Assembly: GCA_943704415.1 (NCBI GenBank)
Contig: CALSCO010000849.1
Location: 1-32,387, forward strand
Origin: Parvularia atlantis
Taxonomy: Eukaryota > Opisthokonta > Rotosphaerida
DNA length: 32,387 nt
Direction: 5' to 3'
Numbering within the stretch: the first letter of the stretch is position 1; each line of letters begins with the position of its first letter. This document shows, in pieces, positions 9,277-18,779 of the stretch. Made by a program: the position numbers and the translations under genes. Below the pieces are notes generated by a model. The model searched no databases. It saw nothing but the letters and a program-made list of their open reading frames with translations, and was not told where the DNA came from.

Positions 9277-10804
9277 ATGGACGAGCCGCACGACCTGGAC
9301 GCGATGGACGAGGCGCTTCTGTCCGACCACGACCACGACCATGACCACGAACATGACGAGGACAGCGGCGGCAGCGCGGCCGAGCCGCGGGAGCACCGGT
9401 GCCACTGGGTCGGCTGCGGGCGCGTCTTTGACGACGTGACGCAGCTGGGCCGCCACATCCTTCTGCTCCACGTCGCCAAGGCACGCCGCTTCCGCCATCC
9501 ATCGCCATCAAGAGTGCTGATCGCCGCCGTCGCAGGAGAAGAAGACGGGCCGGTGCATGTGGGCCGACTGCCCGCGCGAGCAGAAGCCGTTCTCGACCAA
9601 GATGAAGCTGATCATGCACCTGCGCGCGCACTCGGGCGAGAAGCCGTACGCGGTGCGTCCTTCTCCCTGTCGCAGGCGACTCGTGCTCATCGCCCCCCCC
9701 CCCACGCGCAACATCAGTGCAACTACCCCGGCTGCACCAAGCGCTTCACGCGCATGGACATCCTCAGCAAGCACACGCGCTCGCACGCCAACGCCAACCG
9801 CCGCGTCTGCACCGTGTTCAACTGCGGCCAGCGCTTCCCGTCCGAGCAGCTCCTGCACCAGCACATCGTCGACGTGCACCACGTCCTTCCCACGTGCGTT
9901 CGCAGCCCTCGTGCGACGGCGGGCTGACGCGCGTCGCATGCACAGCTACCCGCACTACGCGCCCTCGCACGGCGACATGCCCGGCCCGCTCAAGCGCCGC
10001 CCTGGCCCCGACGCGCTGATGGACCACACCGCGCCGCCGTCGATCCCGCTTGCCGACCAGCCCTACGCCTTCGCCGTCAAGCTCACACCCGCGCCGTCCT
10101 ACCGTCACGAGCCCGTCTATCTCCCGCCGCTCGCCGTCCTGGGCTCGAGCGAGCTCAAGCGCATGCGCCCGTCGCTCTCCGAGAACGACCTCAGCCGCTG
10201 GCAGCCACCGCTCGCGCCGGCTGGGCACGATGGGCAGCGCGGCGCCGAGTACCCCTACTTCTCGTCCGTCTTCCCGGGCGTGAGCCCAGGGCAGCTGCCG
10301 CCGCCGGCGTCATACGTGCGCGCCCCGCCGGCCTTCCCGACGTCGTACAGCATGCCCGAGCGGCTGAGCGAGCAGCAGATGTACGCCCCGCCGTCGGGCC
10401 AGACGCGGCTGCCGCCGATTGAGACGTTTGTGACGACGAGCGCGCCGTCTGCCGCGCCGGCCCCGCGCGTCGACACGACGCCGACGTCGCAGGACGCGGT
10501 CGAGTTGCTCTCGTTCTTCGTCAAGACGGCCGCCAACGAGGTCAACGGCCACGGCAAGACGGCCGCGCTCGTCACGCCCCCGCCCTCGGCGCGCGACAGC
10601 CGGCGGCAGCCGTCGCTCATGAGTAGCGTCAGCAGCAGCAGCGCCAGCGGCACCGACGACGAGGACGAGATGGGCGTGGCCGGCGCCGTGGGCATGCTCA
10701 CGCAGATCTCGCGCGGCGGGGCGAGCACACCGTCTGAGACCTCGACCGAGCGCGGCAGCGGCATGCACACAAGCCGCTCCGTGCCCGACATGCTCCACGC
10801 CTGA
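9277..10804 (+). CDS. C2H2 zinc-finger transcription factor of GLI/Zic type
   Basis: Exons 9277-9480, 9536-9652, 9718-9893 and 9946-10804 give 451 residues. An acidic, His/Asp-rich N-terminus (DHDHDHDHEHDED) precedes four fingers. F1 is CHWVGCGRVFDD...H-x4-H. F2 is CMWADCPREQKPFSTK...HLRAH, with the long C-x4-C-x15-H spacing and the CxREQKPF motif of Zic/GLI finger 2. A GEKPYA linker follows. F3 is CNYPGCTKRFTRMDILSKH and F4 is CTVFNCGQRFPSEQLLHQH. The join at 9652/9718 rebuilds GEKPYACNYPGC, confirming it. The first intron either uses a GC donor (AAG|GCACGC, 9481) or a GT donor nine bases earlier; both keep frame. The C-terminal half is Pro/Ser-rich, probably a disordered transactivation region. 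Family members bind DNA in the nucleus. The gene ends convergently, 77 bases from the ATPase gene. Confidence 0.85.
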
Positions 10805-10881
10805 TCCCTACTCTCTTTGCCCTTCCCCAGAAAACGTGTCGCACGCCGCCCTCCTTGTCCTCAACCTATCAAACATACCTT

Positions 10882-12399
10882 CTACAGACCCACGTTGGGC
10901 GCTCGGTCGGCCCGGGCGAGCTCGCCGCGCCAGTCTGCCAGCCGCGCGACCTTGCGATCAAGCACCTCCTGCCGCAGCTGCACCGCCAGCTCGCGCTCGT
11001 GCAGCAGCAGCGCGGCCTCCTGGTGCTCGGCGCGCTCGGCGTCGCTCGCGTCGGGGCCGGGCGTGTGCAGGTGCAGCTCGGCGACGGCCGCGGCGAGGGC
11101 GGCGCGCTCGTCGTCGATCTCGCGGCGCTGGTCGGCGAGCTCGGCGGCCGTGTTGTGCACCTGCAGCGTCAGCAGCACGCGGTCGAGCGAGCGCTCGACG
11201 TCGTCGGCCGTGCGCAGGACGTGGTACGCGGCGCACATGAGCGGCGTCATCTGCAGCCGCGGGTTGGCCCAGTCCTCGTCCTCGACCTCGTCCACGCGCC
11301 GCACGCGCTCGCCGCCCGCCAGCGTCACCACGCCCGCGTCCAGCAGCCGCTGCACCTCGGCCACGGCGCGGTTGGCGGGCTGCCCGGCCGCGGCGACGAC
11401 CTCGCTCAGCCGCGCCGTGCCGCGCGGCCGCACGAGGCCGGCCAGGTCCGTCACGATGCCGACTTCGTGCCGCGTCGGCGCGCCCGCCAGCGCCTGCAGC
11501 ACGCGGCAGAAGCGCACGATCGGCGCCGACGCGCGCCCGTCGTTGTGCTGCTCGACAACGTCGGCCGGCGGAAGCAGCGCGCGCAGCCGCGCCGTGCGTG
11601 TCGCGCGCATCGCGTCGAGGGCCGCGTACACGTGCACGTCGCCGTTGCGCACGGCCGTGCCGAGCTCGACGACATCGCCGACGTGGCGCCCGACGGCGTC
11701 CAGCACGCTGTCGATCTCGTCGTCGTGCAGTCGCGCCGGCAGCAGCTCGCGCAGCAGCGCACGCGCCTCGTCGCGCTCGAGGTCGCCGACGAGCAGCTCG
11801 TGCGTCGCCGCGGGCGGGAGCAGCGCCGCGTCGCGCCACAGCAGCAGCACGACGGCGCCGGCGCGCTCTGCCACGGCCTGCAGCACGTCGTGCAGCCGGC
11901 GCTGCTCCGCGGCGTCGGCGATCGCGGCGCGGCGCACGTCCAGCACGAGCACGCCGGGCCGTGCGAGCGCCGCCGTGTCGCGCGCCACGTCCGCGAGTCG
12001 CACAGCAGCCGTCGTCTCGTCCACGTCGACGTCGCGCAGCCGCTGATCACGAAGCGCCGTGCGCAGCGCCGCGTCCAGAGCGCCGTCGACGCGCGCGTAG
12101 ACCACGCCCGTCCGGCCCTGCAGCGCCGCGCGCACGAGCGTCGTCTTGCCGGCGCCGGCCGCGCCCGTCACGGCCACGATCGCGCCGCGTCGTTCGGCGT
12201 CGTCCGCGATGCCGCGCAGCGCCGTCGCCAGCAGCGGCCGCGGCGCGAGCGGCGCATCGGGCGGGAGGGGCGCGAGCACCGTGCGCACGGGCTGCGGCAG
12301 CGCCGCCGTGTGACGCCGCAGGTCGGCCGCCGCAAAGGCCGCCGTCAGCGCGACGCCGATCAGCGGTGGCACGACGATCACCGCGCGCTGCAGTCTCAT
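10882..12399 (-). CDS. Membrane-anchored P-loop ATPase with winged-helix and coiled-coil tail (STAND/AAA-like)
   Basis: Intronless, 505 residues from the ATG at 12399. An upstream in-frame ATG-like start would add a basic stretch before the hydrophobic segment and is less likely. Residues about 5-26 (AVIVVPPLIGVALTAAFAAA) form one membrane span or a mitochondrial-type anchor. Walker A is GAAGAGKTTL (about 78-87) and Walker B is PGVLVLDV. A RDAALLPP sensor-like region follows, then a helical lid, a winged-helix-like segment (RLSEVVAAAGQPANRAVAEVQRLLDAGVV; given here only as a position marker at about residues 330-360), and a long C-terminal coiled coil (about 420-490). The order fits STAND or AAA_16-like ATPases, some of which sit in organelle membranes. 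I do not recognise an orthologue, and the function is unknown. It is transcribed in tandem behind the lipase gene, 136 bases away. Confidence 0.75.
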   Translation of the reverse strand: MRLQRAVIVVPPLIGVALTAAFAAADLRRHTAALPQPVRTVLAPLPPDAPLAPRPLLATALRGIADDAERRGAIVAVTGAAGAGKTTLVRAALQGRTGVVYARVDGALDAALRTALRDQRLRDVDVDETTAAVRLADVARDTAALARPGVLVLDVRRAAIADAAEQRRLHDVLQAVAERAGAVVLLLWRDAALLPPAATHELLVGDLERDEARALLRELLPARLHDDEIDSVLDAVGRHVGDVVELGTAVRNGDVHVYAALDAMRATRTARLRALLPPADVVEQHNDGRASAPIVRFCRVLQALAGAPTRHEVGIVTDLAGLVRPRGTARLSEVVAAAGQPANRAVAEVQRLLDAGVVTLAGGERVRRVDEVEDEDWANPRLQMTPLMCAAYHVLRTADDVERSLDRVLLTLQVHNTAAELADQRREIDDERAALAAAVAELHLHTPGPDASDAERAEHQEAALLLHERELAVQLRQEVLDRKVARLADWRGELARADRAPNVGL

Positions 12400-12409
12400 G
12401 CGAAGTCGG

Positions 12410-12484
12410 CAACGTACACGGTCATGAAGTGCACAGCACCTTCGCCAACGTGCGCGGTCATGAGGTCCGCCTCGAACGTACACG
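12410..12484 (-). repeat. Imperfect direct repeats upstream of the ATPase gene
   Basis: Two copies of CAACGTRCRCGGTCATGARGT start at 12410 and 12446, 36 bases apart. A third partial copy (AACGTACACG) begins near 12475. They fill most of the 136-base gap that must serve as the ATPase promoter, so they may be factor-binding repeats; this is inferred from position. Confidence 0.45.
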
Positions 12485-12535
12485 CTGTCCTACACACGTC
12501 GTCGTGGTCGTGGTCGTCGCCGCGATCAGTCGCGA

Positions 12536-15500
12536 TCACCCTGGCCGCCGCCGTCGTCGCAGGCTGTCGGCTGCGGCGTCGTCGCCTCCCATTGCGCCGT
12601 CCACGCAGTCCGTGCTGTCCGCGCCAATGCCGTCCGCGCCAATGCCGTCCGCGCCAATGCTGCCGCTGCCGCTGCCGCTGCCGAGCTCGAACGCGACGCC
12701 GGCGCCGTGCGAGAACGAGCGTGCGGGCCGCTTGGCGCGGCGCGTCTGTGCGCGCAGCGGGAAGGTGACGACGGCGGCGCCGAGGAGCATCGCCGGCACG
12801 AGGCAGCTGAGGAGCCAGCGCAGCTGCAGGAAGAGGTAGACCTTGCGCACGGGGTCAGACTCGGCGGCGGCGTCAGCGGCGGCGCCGCTGGTCGGGTCGC
12901 GCGTGAAGGCGGCGCAGTTGCTGGGTAGGACGGCGCTGCACTCGTTCCAGAGGATGCAGTTGACACGGTGCATCGAATGGCACAGGAGCGGGCCGTCGTT
13001 GCACTTGAGCGTCTGCACGTTGGCCTTGGGCGGGTCCAGGCTCGAGACAAGGTCCTGCGCCGTGTTGATGTTGATCGCGCGCTCGAGCAGGAGCGGGTGG
13101 TGCACGCCAAAGAGCCGCTGCGACCACACGATACCGGGGCTGTTGAACGCGACCGGCACGACGATGACCTCGTTCGGCCCCGCGCCGCGCCCACGCTGCC
13201 GAAGGTCCTCCACGAGAAAGTGCGCGACGACCTGGCTGATGGCGCCGCCGAGCGAGTGGCCGACGAGGAAGACCTTGTGCCGCCCGCGGCGCGGGACGAA
13301 GCGGAGCACGTCGTGCGCGACCGAGACAAAGCGCTGGAAGAGGTCGTCCGAGGCGATCTTGTGAAAGACGGCGCGCGCGGTCTCGTCGGCGGCCGTGCCG
13401 TTGCCGCCATCCGACTCGCTCGGCAGGCGCAGGATGCTGTTGAGCACGGTCACGCCGAGGAGCTGGTTGCGCAGCAGGAACAGGTTGAGCGACGCGAGGG
13501 TGTCGTCGGTGAACAGGAGGCGCCACGGCATCATGAACGGCAGGCCCTGCAGCACAAAGTGCAGCCCGACCGACGCAAGGAAGATGCGCACGTCGGTCAG
13601 CACGTCGCCGCCCGAACTGCGCACGCGCCGCGGCGTCAGCACGCGCGGTGTTGCGGCGCGCGGGCGCACCTGGTGCCACGGAAGGCAACAACGGTCGCGC
13701 CGCGCTGGCGCCTGGCGGTCGCCGTCAGAAACACCGCTGCGTGACGCATGTACGCACGCACCACACGTTGACGAGGCCGTTGACGAGGCTCTCCTGGAAG
13801 ACGAGGCCCGTGAGGCGCTCAAGCTTGTCGACGGCGTGCGGCACGCCCTCGGCCGCGCCGTAGACAACGTCGGCGACGACGCTGAGGTGCTGCACGCGCA
13901 GGGCGCGGTCGGGCACGAAGACTTCGTCGGCGGTGCAGGGTGGGCGCGTGTCGGGCGCGATGAGATCCGGGCGCGGCGAGACATACCCGGCCGCGGTCGC
14001 GTTGGCGGCGTGCACAGGCGGCTGGTTGAAGACAAACTGGCACGCGGGCAGCAGCGACTGGTGGTCGCTCTCGCGCGGGATGACGGTCATGCCGTGCACC
14101 AGATCCACGCCGGGCTGCACCATACGTGCAGCCGTGTCGACGCCGTACAGCGTCGTCTCGTTCATCCAAGTAAGCGTGTCGGACGACGCGTGGCTCTCTG
14201 CGCGCACGCCGGTGAGCCTCGACAGCGCACGCCGCCTCCGCGGCCGCACCGCTGTTGTTGTGCAGGCGGTACGCGCCGAGCGTGGCCACCGCGAGCAGCG
14301 CGATCACGCCCACGTGCAGCGACAGGTTGCGCACGGAGGCCTGGCGCCGGCGGTTGCCTTCGGTCGCGAGGCTGACGGCGAGGAACGACTGGACGAGGCC
14401 CGTGAAGTGCACGAACGGTTTCTGCGACGGGTGTGTCACGCACACGCGTTGTGGAAGCAAGATCGCACCTCTGGCACGACGGCAAAGAGGCACATGCGGC
14501 AGAAGCGCAGCAGCAGCACGTACGGCGCGCGGACGATCTGGCGCGCGCAGTAGACGAGGTGGCTCGTCACGTGCGGGTTGAACGCACCCGAGTCGCTCGT
14601 GGACATGTGCCTGTGTGCGCGCATGCGGCCGTCAGCGTCACACGGGGCCGCGGGAGCGTGCGTGCACCAGCCCATGAGGGTCAGGATCGTGATGTGCAAG
14701 AGGTGCTGCGTGGCCATGCGCGCACACCGGTTGATCAGGTCCTCGAGCACGTCGACGCGGTCGGCACGCGAGCGCTCGCACAGCGAGCCGCAGGAGCCGT
14801 CGGCCGGGGCGACGGGCAGAATGAGCCACGAGTAGAGCGCAAAGTTGAGCAGGAACACGGCAAAGGTGCTCGCCTGGCGCAGGAAGGCGAAGCGCGTCGG
14901 GGCGAGGCGCTGGACGAGCGCGGCGCCGACGCAGTAGAGCAAGATGAGCGACCACTCGAGCGCGCCGTTGGTGAGGGCGACGTCGGGCATGACGACGAGC
15001 GCAAAGCAGACGTTGCTCCACAGCAGGTCGCCGAAGCGCTCACGCGCCTCGCGCGGGCGGCGGAAGGGCGGGAAGATGCGCCAGACGCTGTGGAGCATGT
15101 CGGCGAGCGAGGGCGGGGCCGGGCCGGGCAGGCCCTGGAAGATCGGGTTCTCGAGCACGTGGTCGGCGGTGAAGCCGACGCAGAGCATCATAAGCACGAG
15201 CAGGACCAGCTTGAGGGCGAACGTGACCCAGGTGCTGATGGCGCGGGCGTTGTGCGAGACGAGGTACGGCAGGTCGGCCACAAAGGCGTGGCCGGCGCCG
15301 GCCGCCTGCTCGAGCAGCGACGCGAGCGAGGTCGTGCTGGCGTGGGCGGCGGCGTCCCAGGCGAGCGTGTTGGTGGCGAGGAGGGCCTGGGCGAAGCTCT
15401 TGTGCGGCCCGAGCAGCCACTCGCCGAGCGGGCCGGCGGCGGCGGGCACGATCGAGTGCCAGAGGCGCTGCAGCGCGAGCACCGAGCGCGGCCACGTGTC

Positions 15501-16085
15501 CGGGAAGCTCTGCCAGACGCCGGTCACAAGCACGCCGAGGAGGAAGGCGAGGAGCAGCACAACGACTGCGCGGCGGTGCATGTCGCGGTTGTGCTGCAGG
15601 CCGCGGCCCATGCGCGATGTGAGCACGTCCGACTGCTGGTGCAGCTCGATCAGGCGCGGCACGACGACGATGAGCTGCGCGAACGCGGCGCGATCGGCAC
15701 GTGCCACGCGGCGGCGATCGCGCGGGCGCGGCGTGCGCACCATCCACGCCGACGTCCAGACGCGGCCCCAGCGCTGCGCGACGACGAGCAGCTCGACGAG
15801 ATCGGGCGATCCGCCCGCGAGCACGCCGCCGCCGTCGGCCGCGAGCACAAACACGAGGTCGACGATGCCCTCGACGATGACTGTCGTTCGCGCGCGATGT
15901 CGGTCAGGCACGTTGCCGCGCGACACGCGTAAGCACGCACTGGCCATCGTGCGCACGACAAAGAGGATGCCGACGAGCACGATGCTCGTGCGGAACAGCA
16001 CCAGCGGCGACAGCGCCAGGCGCCACGGCGCCGTCCAGAGCGGCGCGGGCGCGACGTCGGCCGTCTCGCCGCCCTCCGCCACCAT
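12536..16085 (-). CDS. Polytopic membrane protein with C-terminal class 3 (DAG-lipase-like) lipase domain
   Basis: Exons on the minus strand: 15941-16085, 15741-15880, 14668-15674, 14469-14610, 14250-14421, 13762-14197, 13670-13711 and 12536-13616. They give about 1054 residues. Some eight hydrophobic segments occupy the first two thirds (for example [17 protein letters not shown] and [19 protein letters not shown]). A soluble Lipase_3 domain follows. The 42-base exon 13670-13711 encodes the strand and oxyanion motif [10 protein letters not shown]. The nucleophile serine lies in [12 protein letters not shown], and Asp (SSLDPP) and His (CHSMHR) candidates follow. A last membrane span ([12 protein letters not shown]) and a Gly/Ser tail close the protein. 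Class 3 lipases cleave ester bonds of glycerolipids; the TM-plus-lipase order recalls sn-1 diacylglycerol lipases. The 66-base intron 15675-15740 is in frame and free of stops, so its retention would add 22 residues. The gene is divergent from LIS1 with 120 bases between start codons. Confidence 0.8.
12621..12665 (-). repeat. 15-base tandem repeat encoding Gly-Ile-Gly-Ala-Asp
   Basis: Two exact and one partial copy of GCGCCAATGCCGTCC (plus strand) lie near the 3' end of the lipase-gene coding sequence. They give the repeated peptide GIGAD next to a Ser-Gly run. The C-terminal tail is therefore low complexity and probably variable in length. Confidence 0.85.
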
Positions 16086-16205
16086 CGGGACCGCCCTACG
16101 TGGCCCCCGCGATATGCACACATGGTCGTGCTGCTGATTCGCGTCGCGCGCTGGGTGTGGCCGCGGCCGTTGCGCGTTCTCCTCTCTTCTCGTCTCTCCT
16201 TCGCG
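16086..16205. promoter_or_regulatory. Compact bidirectional promoter, lipase gene / LIS1
   Basis: Only 120 bases separate the two start codons. The half next to LIS1 is pyrimidine-rich (TTCTCCTCTCTTCTCGTCTCTCC), with no TATA box, just before the LIS1 ATG. A partial match to the GCGGGACCCG motif (CGGGACCGCCC) abuts the lipase ATG. Confidence 0.5.
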
Positions 16206-17953
16206 ATGTCGACGACGGGCCCGGGCCGGTCCGTGCTGACGGGCAAGCAGCAGGAGGAGCTGTGCGTGTCACCGCTGCTGCTGCCGTGTGCGCGGTGGCG
16301 GCGGCCGCTCACGTGCGCAACAGCAACCAGGCCGTGCTCGACTACCTCCACGAGGCCGGGTTCAAGGGCGCGTTCGAGGCGCTCGCGGCCGAGGCCAGGC
16401 TCGAGCACGTCGCCGACGGCAAGCAGAAGTACTCGGGGCTACTGGAGAAGAAGTGGACGTCGGTCATCCGGTTACAGAAGAAGGCGCGTCTCCTGTCGTC
16501 TTCCCGTCGTCGTCCGTCGTCGTCGTCGTCGTCATCGCCTGACCGGCGCATCCGGCGCGCGCGCGCGCGCAGGTCATGGACCTCGAGAAGCAGGTCGCGC
16601 AGCTGCAGGAGGAGCTGTCGAACGCGCCCGTGCGCAAGCAGACGTCGTCGGTCGACTGGATCCCCAGGTGGGCGCCCCGTTCCCGTGCAGGCCGCGTGCT
16701 CATTGCGACCGTGGCGCGCGCATAGGCCACCGGAGAAGTTTGTGCTCACGGCGCACCGCAGCCCGATCACGCGCGTCACGTTCCACCCGGTGTTCTCGGT
16801 GCTCGGTGCGTTGTGCTTGACGCCGATGCGCTTGACGCCGATGCGCTTGACGGTCGCCGCAGCGTCGTCGTCCGAGGACGCGACCGTCAAGCTGTGGGAC
16901 TACGAGACGGGCGAGTTTGAGCGCACGCTCAAGGGGCACACGAACGCGGTCCAGGACGTCGCGTTTGACCCGAAGGGCACCGTCGTCGGTGCGTCGCAGC
17001 ACGAGAGCGCGCGGCGGTTGGGCCCTGACACGAAACACGCAGCGACGTGCTCGGCCGACCTCACAATCAAGCTATGGGACGGGACAAACGAGTACGTGTG
17101 CGTAAAGACGCTCTTTGGGCACGACCACAACGTGTCGGGCGTCGCGTTCATGCCCTCGGGCGACGTGCTCGTGTCGTGCTCGCGCGACCAGACGATCAAG
17201 ATGTGGGAGGTAGCGACGGGGTGCGTCCTGCCACGCTGGTGCGCGCGGCGGCTGATGCATGCGCAGGTACTGCGTGCGCACGCTCAAGGGGCACAGCGAC
17301 TGGGTGCGCCGCGTCCTGCCCAACGACAACGGGTCTCTGCTGGCCAGCTGCTCGAACGACCAGACCCTGCGTGTGTGGGACCCCACGACGGGGGAGTGCA
17401 AGCACGAGCTGGTCGGGCACGAGCACGTGGTCGAGTGCCTCGCCTACGCGCCGCGCACGGCCATCCCGGCCATCCGCGAGCTGATCGGGGCCAAGCCGGA
17501 GCCGGCCAGCGCGGCCGCGGCGAACGGCGAGGGCCCGCCCGCGCCGTACCTGGCCTCGGGCTCGCGCGACCGCTCGATCAAGATCTGGGACCTGGTGACG
17601 GGGCAGTGCGTGCACACGCTGGTGCGCCTTTTGTTGTTGTGGGTGCGCGGGTGCGTGCCGACGTCCCGCTGCAGACGGGGCACGACAACTGGGTGCGCGG
17701 TGTCGTGTTCCACCCGTCGGGCAAGTTCCTGCTGTCGTGCGCGGACGACAAGACGATGCGCGTGTGGGAGCTCAAGAGCGGGCGATGGTGCGTTGCGCAG
17801 TGAGTGATGAGCGCGGCTCACAAGCGCGCACGCAGCCTCAAGACGTACGAGGCGCACGGGCACTTTGTGACGACGATCGCGTTCAACCTCAAGAGCCCCG
17901 TCGTGGCCACGGGGAGCGTCGATCAGACGGTCAAGGTGTGGGAGTGCCGCTGA
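16206..17953 (+). CDS. PAFAH1B1: LIS1 / PAFAH1B1, dynein regulator with LisH and seven WD40 repeats
   Basis: Exons 16206-16261, 16324-16483, 16573-16667, 16726-16805, 16863-16988, 17043-17220, 17267-17621, 17675-17787 and 17836-17953 give 426 residues (human 410). Order: LisH dimerisation motif ([20 protein letters not shown]); the invariant [18 protein letters not shown]; a short coiled coil ([15 protein letters not shown]); WIPRPPEKF; and seven WD40 repeats, including [69 protein letters not shown] and [13 protein letters not shown] at the C-terminus. LIS1 binds the cytoplasmic dynein motor with NDEL1-type partners and acts in nuclear and organelle transport. Alignment to the human protein fixes every splice join. 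Intron 2 must start with GC (AAG|GCGCGT, 16484). The gene ends convergently with the exonuclease gene, 83 bases apart. Confidence 0.97.
16821..16850 (+). repeat. 15-base tandem duplication carrying the branch-point-like sequence in LIS1 intron 4
   Basis: Two exact copies of CGCCGATGCGCTTGA lie back to back in the 57-base intron 16806-16862. With the flanking TGCTTGACG, they give three candidate branch points (CTTGAC) at 15-base spacing before the single acceptor. Confidence 0.8.
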
Positions 17954-18036
17954 CGGGCTTGTGTGTCTTTCTTTGTGCGTGTGTTTCTGCGTGTGTTGGT
18001 CGTCTCTGAAGGCAGCACAAGCGGGGGGGCAGGCGC

Positions 18037-18738
18037 TCACCCGGATGTGGCGCGAAGGACGCCGCCATCCGCGACGATGCGCCGCACGATCGCCGCGATG
18101 TTGCGCGCGTCGTCGATCCCGCTGTGGTGCCGCCCGACCAGCGGCAGCCCGAGCGCCCCAAGCATCTCGGCCATGCCGCGCCCCTCGCGCCGGTACGTGT
18201 CGCGGTACGCGTGCTTGACGTTGCACCAGCGGCGCAGGTACGGCGGCACGGCGGCCGCGGCGATCCCGGACGCGGCAAACTGGCGCGGCAGCATCGTCTT
18301 GAGGTCCCAGTCACCGCAGGTGACGAAGAGCACGCGCTGCGCGAGCACGTCGCCGCCGCTGACGTGCTCGCCGCTGCCGACGTGCTCGCGCAGGAACGCG
18401 TCGAGGCGGACGAGCGCGTCGACAAAGCTGAGACCGCCGTCGACCTGCGCCTGCGTGATGCCCGTCAGCTCGCGGCAAAACGGCGTCAGCTGTGGCTCGA
18501 CGACGGGCTTGACGTAGGTGTGCAGCTCGGCGACGTGCTTGACCGTGCGCCGCGCCTTGCCCGTGCCGGTCGCGTCGGGATCGTCGCACAGGCGCAGGAG
18601 CACAACGGGCAGCTCGATCACCTCCTGCGTGGCGAAGGCGCGGTCGCGGTCGCACGTCGCCTCAAAGTCGAGCACGGCAACGTAGTCCATGGCCTGAGCG
18701 AGAGGGGCAAGCCCGCGGTTGCGCAAGTGGCGGCACAT
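18037..18738 (-). CDS. ERI1/3'hExo-like DEDDh 3'-5' exonuclease
   Basis: Intronless. The upstream ATG at 18738 gives 233 residues; the ATG at 18690 gives 217 and starts right at the domain (MDYVAVLDFEATCD), so I favour it. ExoI has D and E (LDFEAT); ExoII is FVTCGDWDLKTMLPRQF; ExoIII has H and D (HHSGIDDARN). Together these make up the DEDDh set, and ELTGITQAQVD is typical of the ERI1/ERI3/KapD group. There is no SAP domain, so it is more like the short ERI2/ERI3 forms. Family members trim 3' ends of small RNAs, histone mRNA or 5.8S rRNA. The GCGGGACCCG element lies just upstream (18742-18751), then the tRNA gene on the same strand. Confidence 0.9.
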   Translation of the reverse strand: MCRHLRNRGLAPLAQAMDYVAVLDFEATCDRDRAFATQEVIELPVVLLRLCDDPDATGTGKARRTVKHVAELHTYVKPVVEPQLTPFCRELTGITQAQVDGGLSFVDALVRLDAFLREHVGSGEHVSGGDVLAQRVLFVTCGDWDLKTMLPRQFAASGIAAAAVPPYLRRWCNVKHAYRDTYRREGRGMAEMLGALGLPLVGRHHSGIDDARNIAAIVRRIVADGGVLRATSG

Positions 18739-18741
18739 TAG

Positions 18742-18751
18742 GCGGGACCCG
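18742..18751 (-). promoter_or_regulatory. GCGGGACCCG promoter element (exonuclease gene)
   Basis: This 10-base near-palindrome lies 51 bases upstream of the favoured exonuclease start. Exact copies precede WDR55 (28608-28617) and MSH6 (30532-30541) at 37 and 45 bases. Here it is in reverse orientation relative to the gene. Confidence 0.5.
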
Positions 18752-18765
18752 AAGGTTGGCGTGGC

Positions 18766-18772
18766 AAAAAAA
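18766..18772 (-). terminator. RNA polymerase III T7 terminator for tRNA-Pro
   Basis: Seven T residues on the minus strand, starting eight bases after the tRNA 3' end. This is the standard Pol III stop signal. Confidence 0.85.
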
Positions 18773-18779
18773 GAATGAT

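Noticed and set aside
9693-9703. C11 homopolymer in the zinc-finger gene and the C9 run at the very end of the window (32379-32387)
   Set aside because: The first lies inside an intron. The second lies in the last MSH6 intron at the edge and may be a sequencing or assembly stop; neither is a functional feature that I can support.
10855-12768. A 637-codon plus-strand open frame across the ATPase gene
   Set aside because: Low-complexity Arg/His/Val-rich shadow of the minus-strand ATPase frame, which has Walker A and B motifs.
14433-15932. A 499-codon plus-strand open frame
   Set aside because: Glu/His/Arg-rich antisense shadow of the membrane part of the lipase gene; it has no start context or domain.
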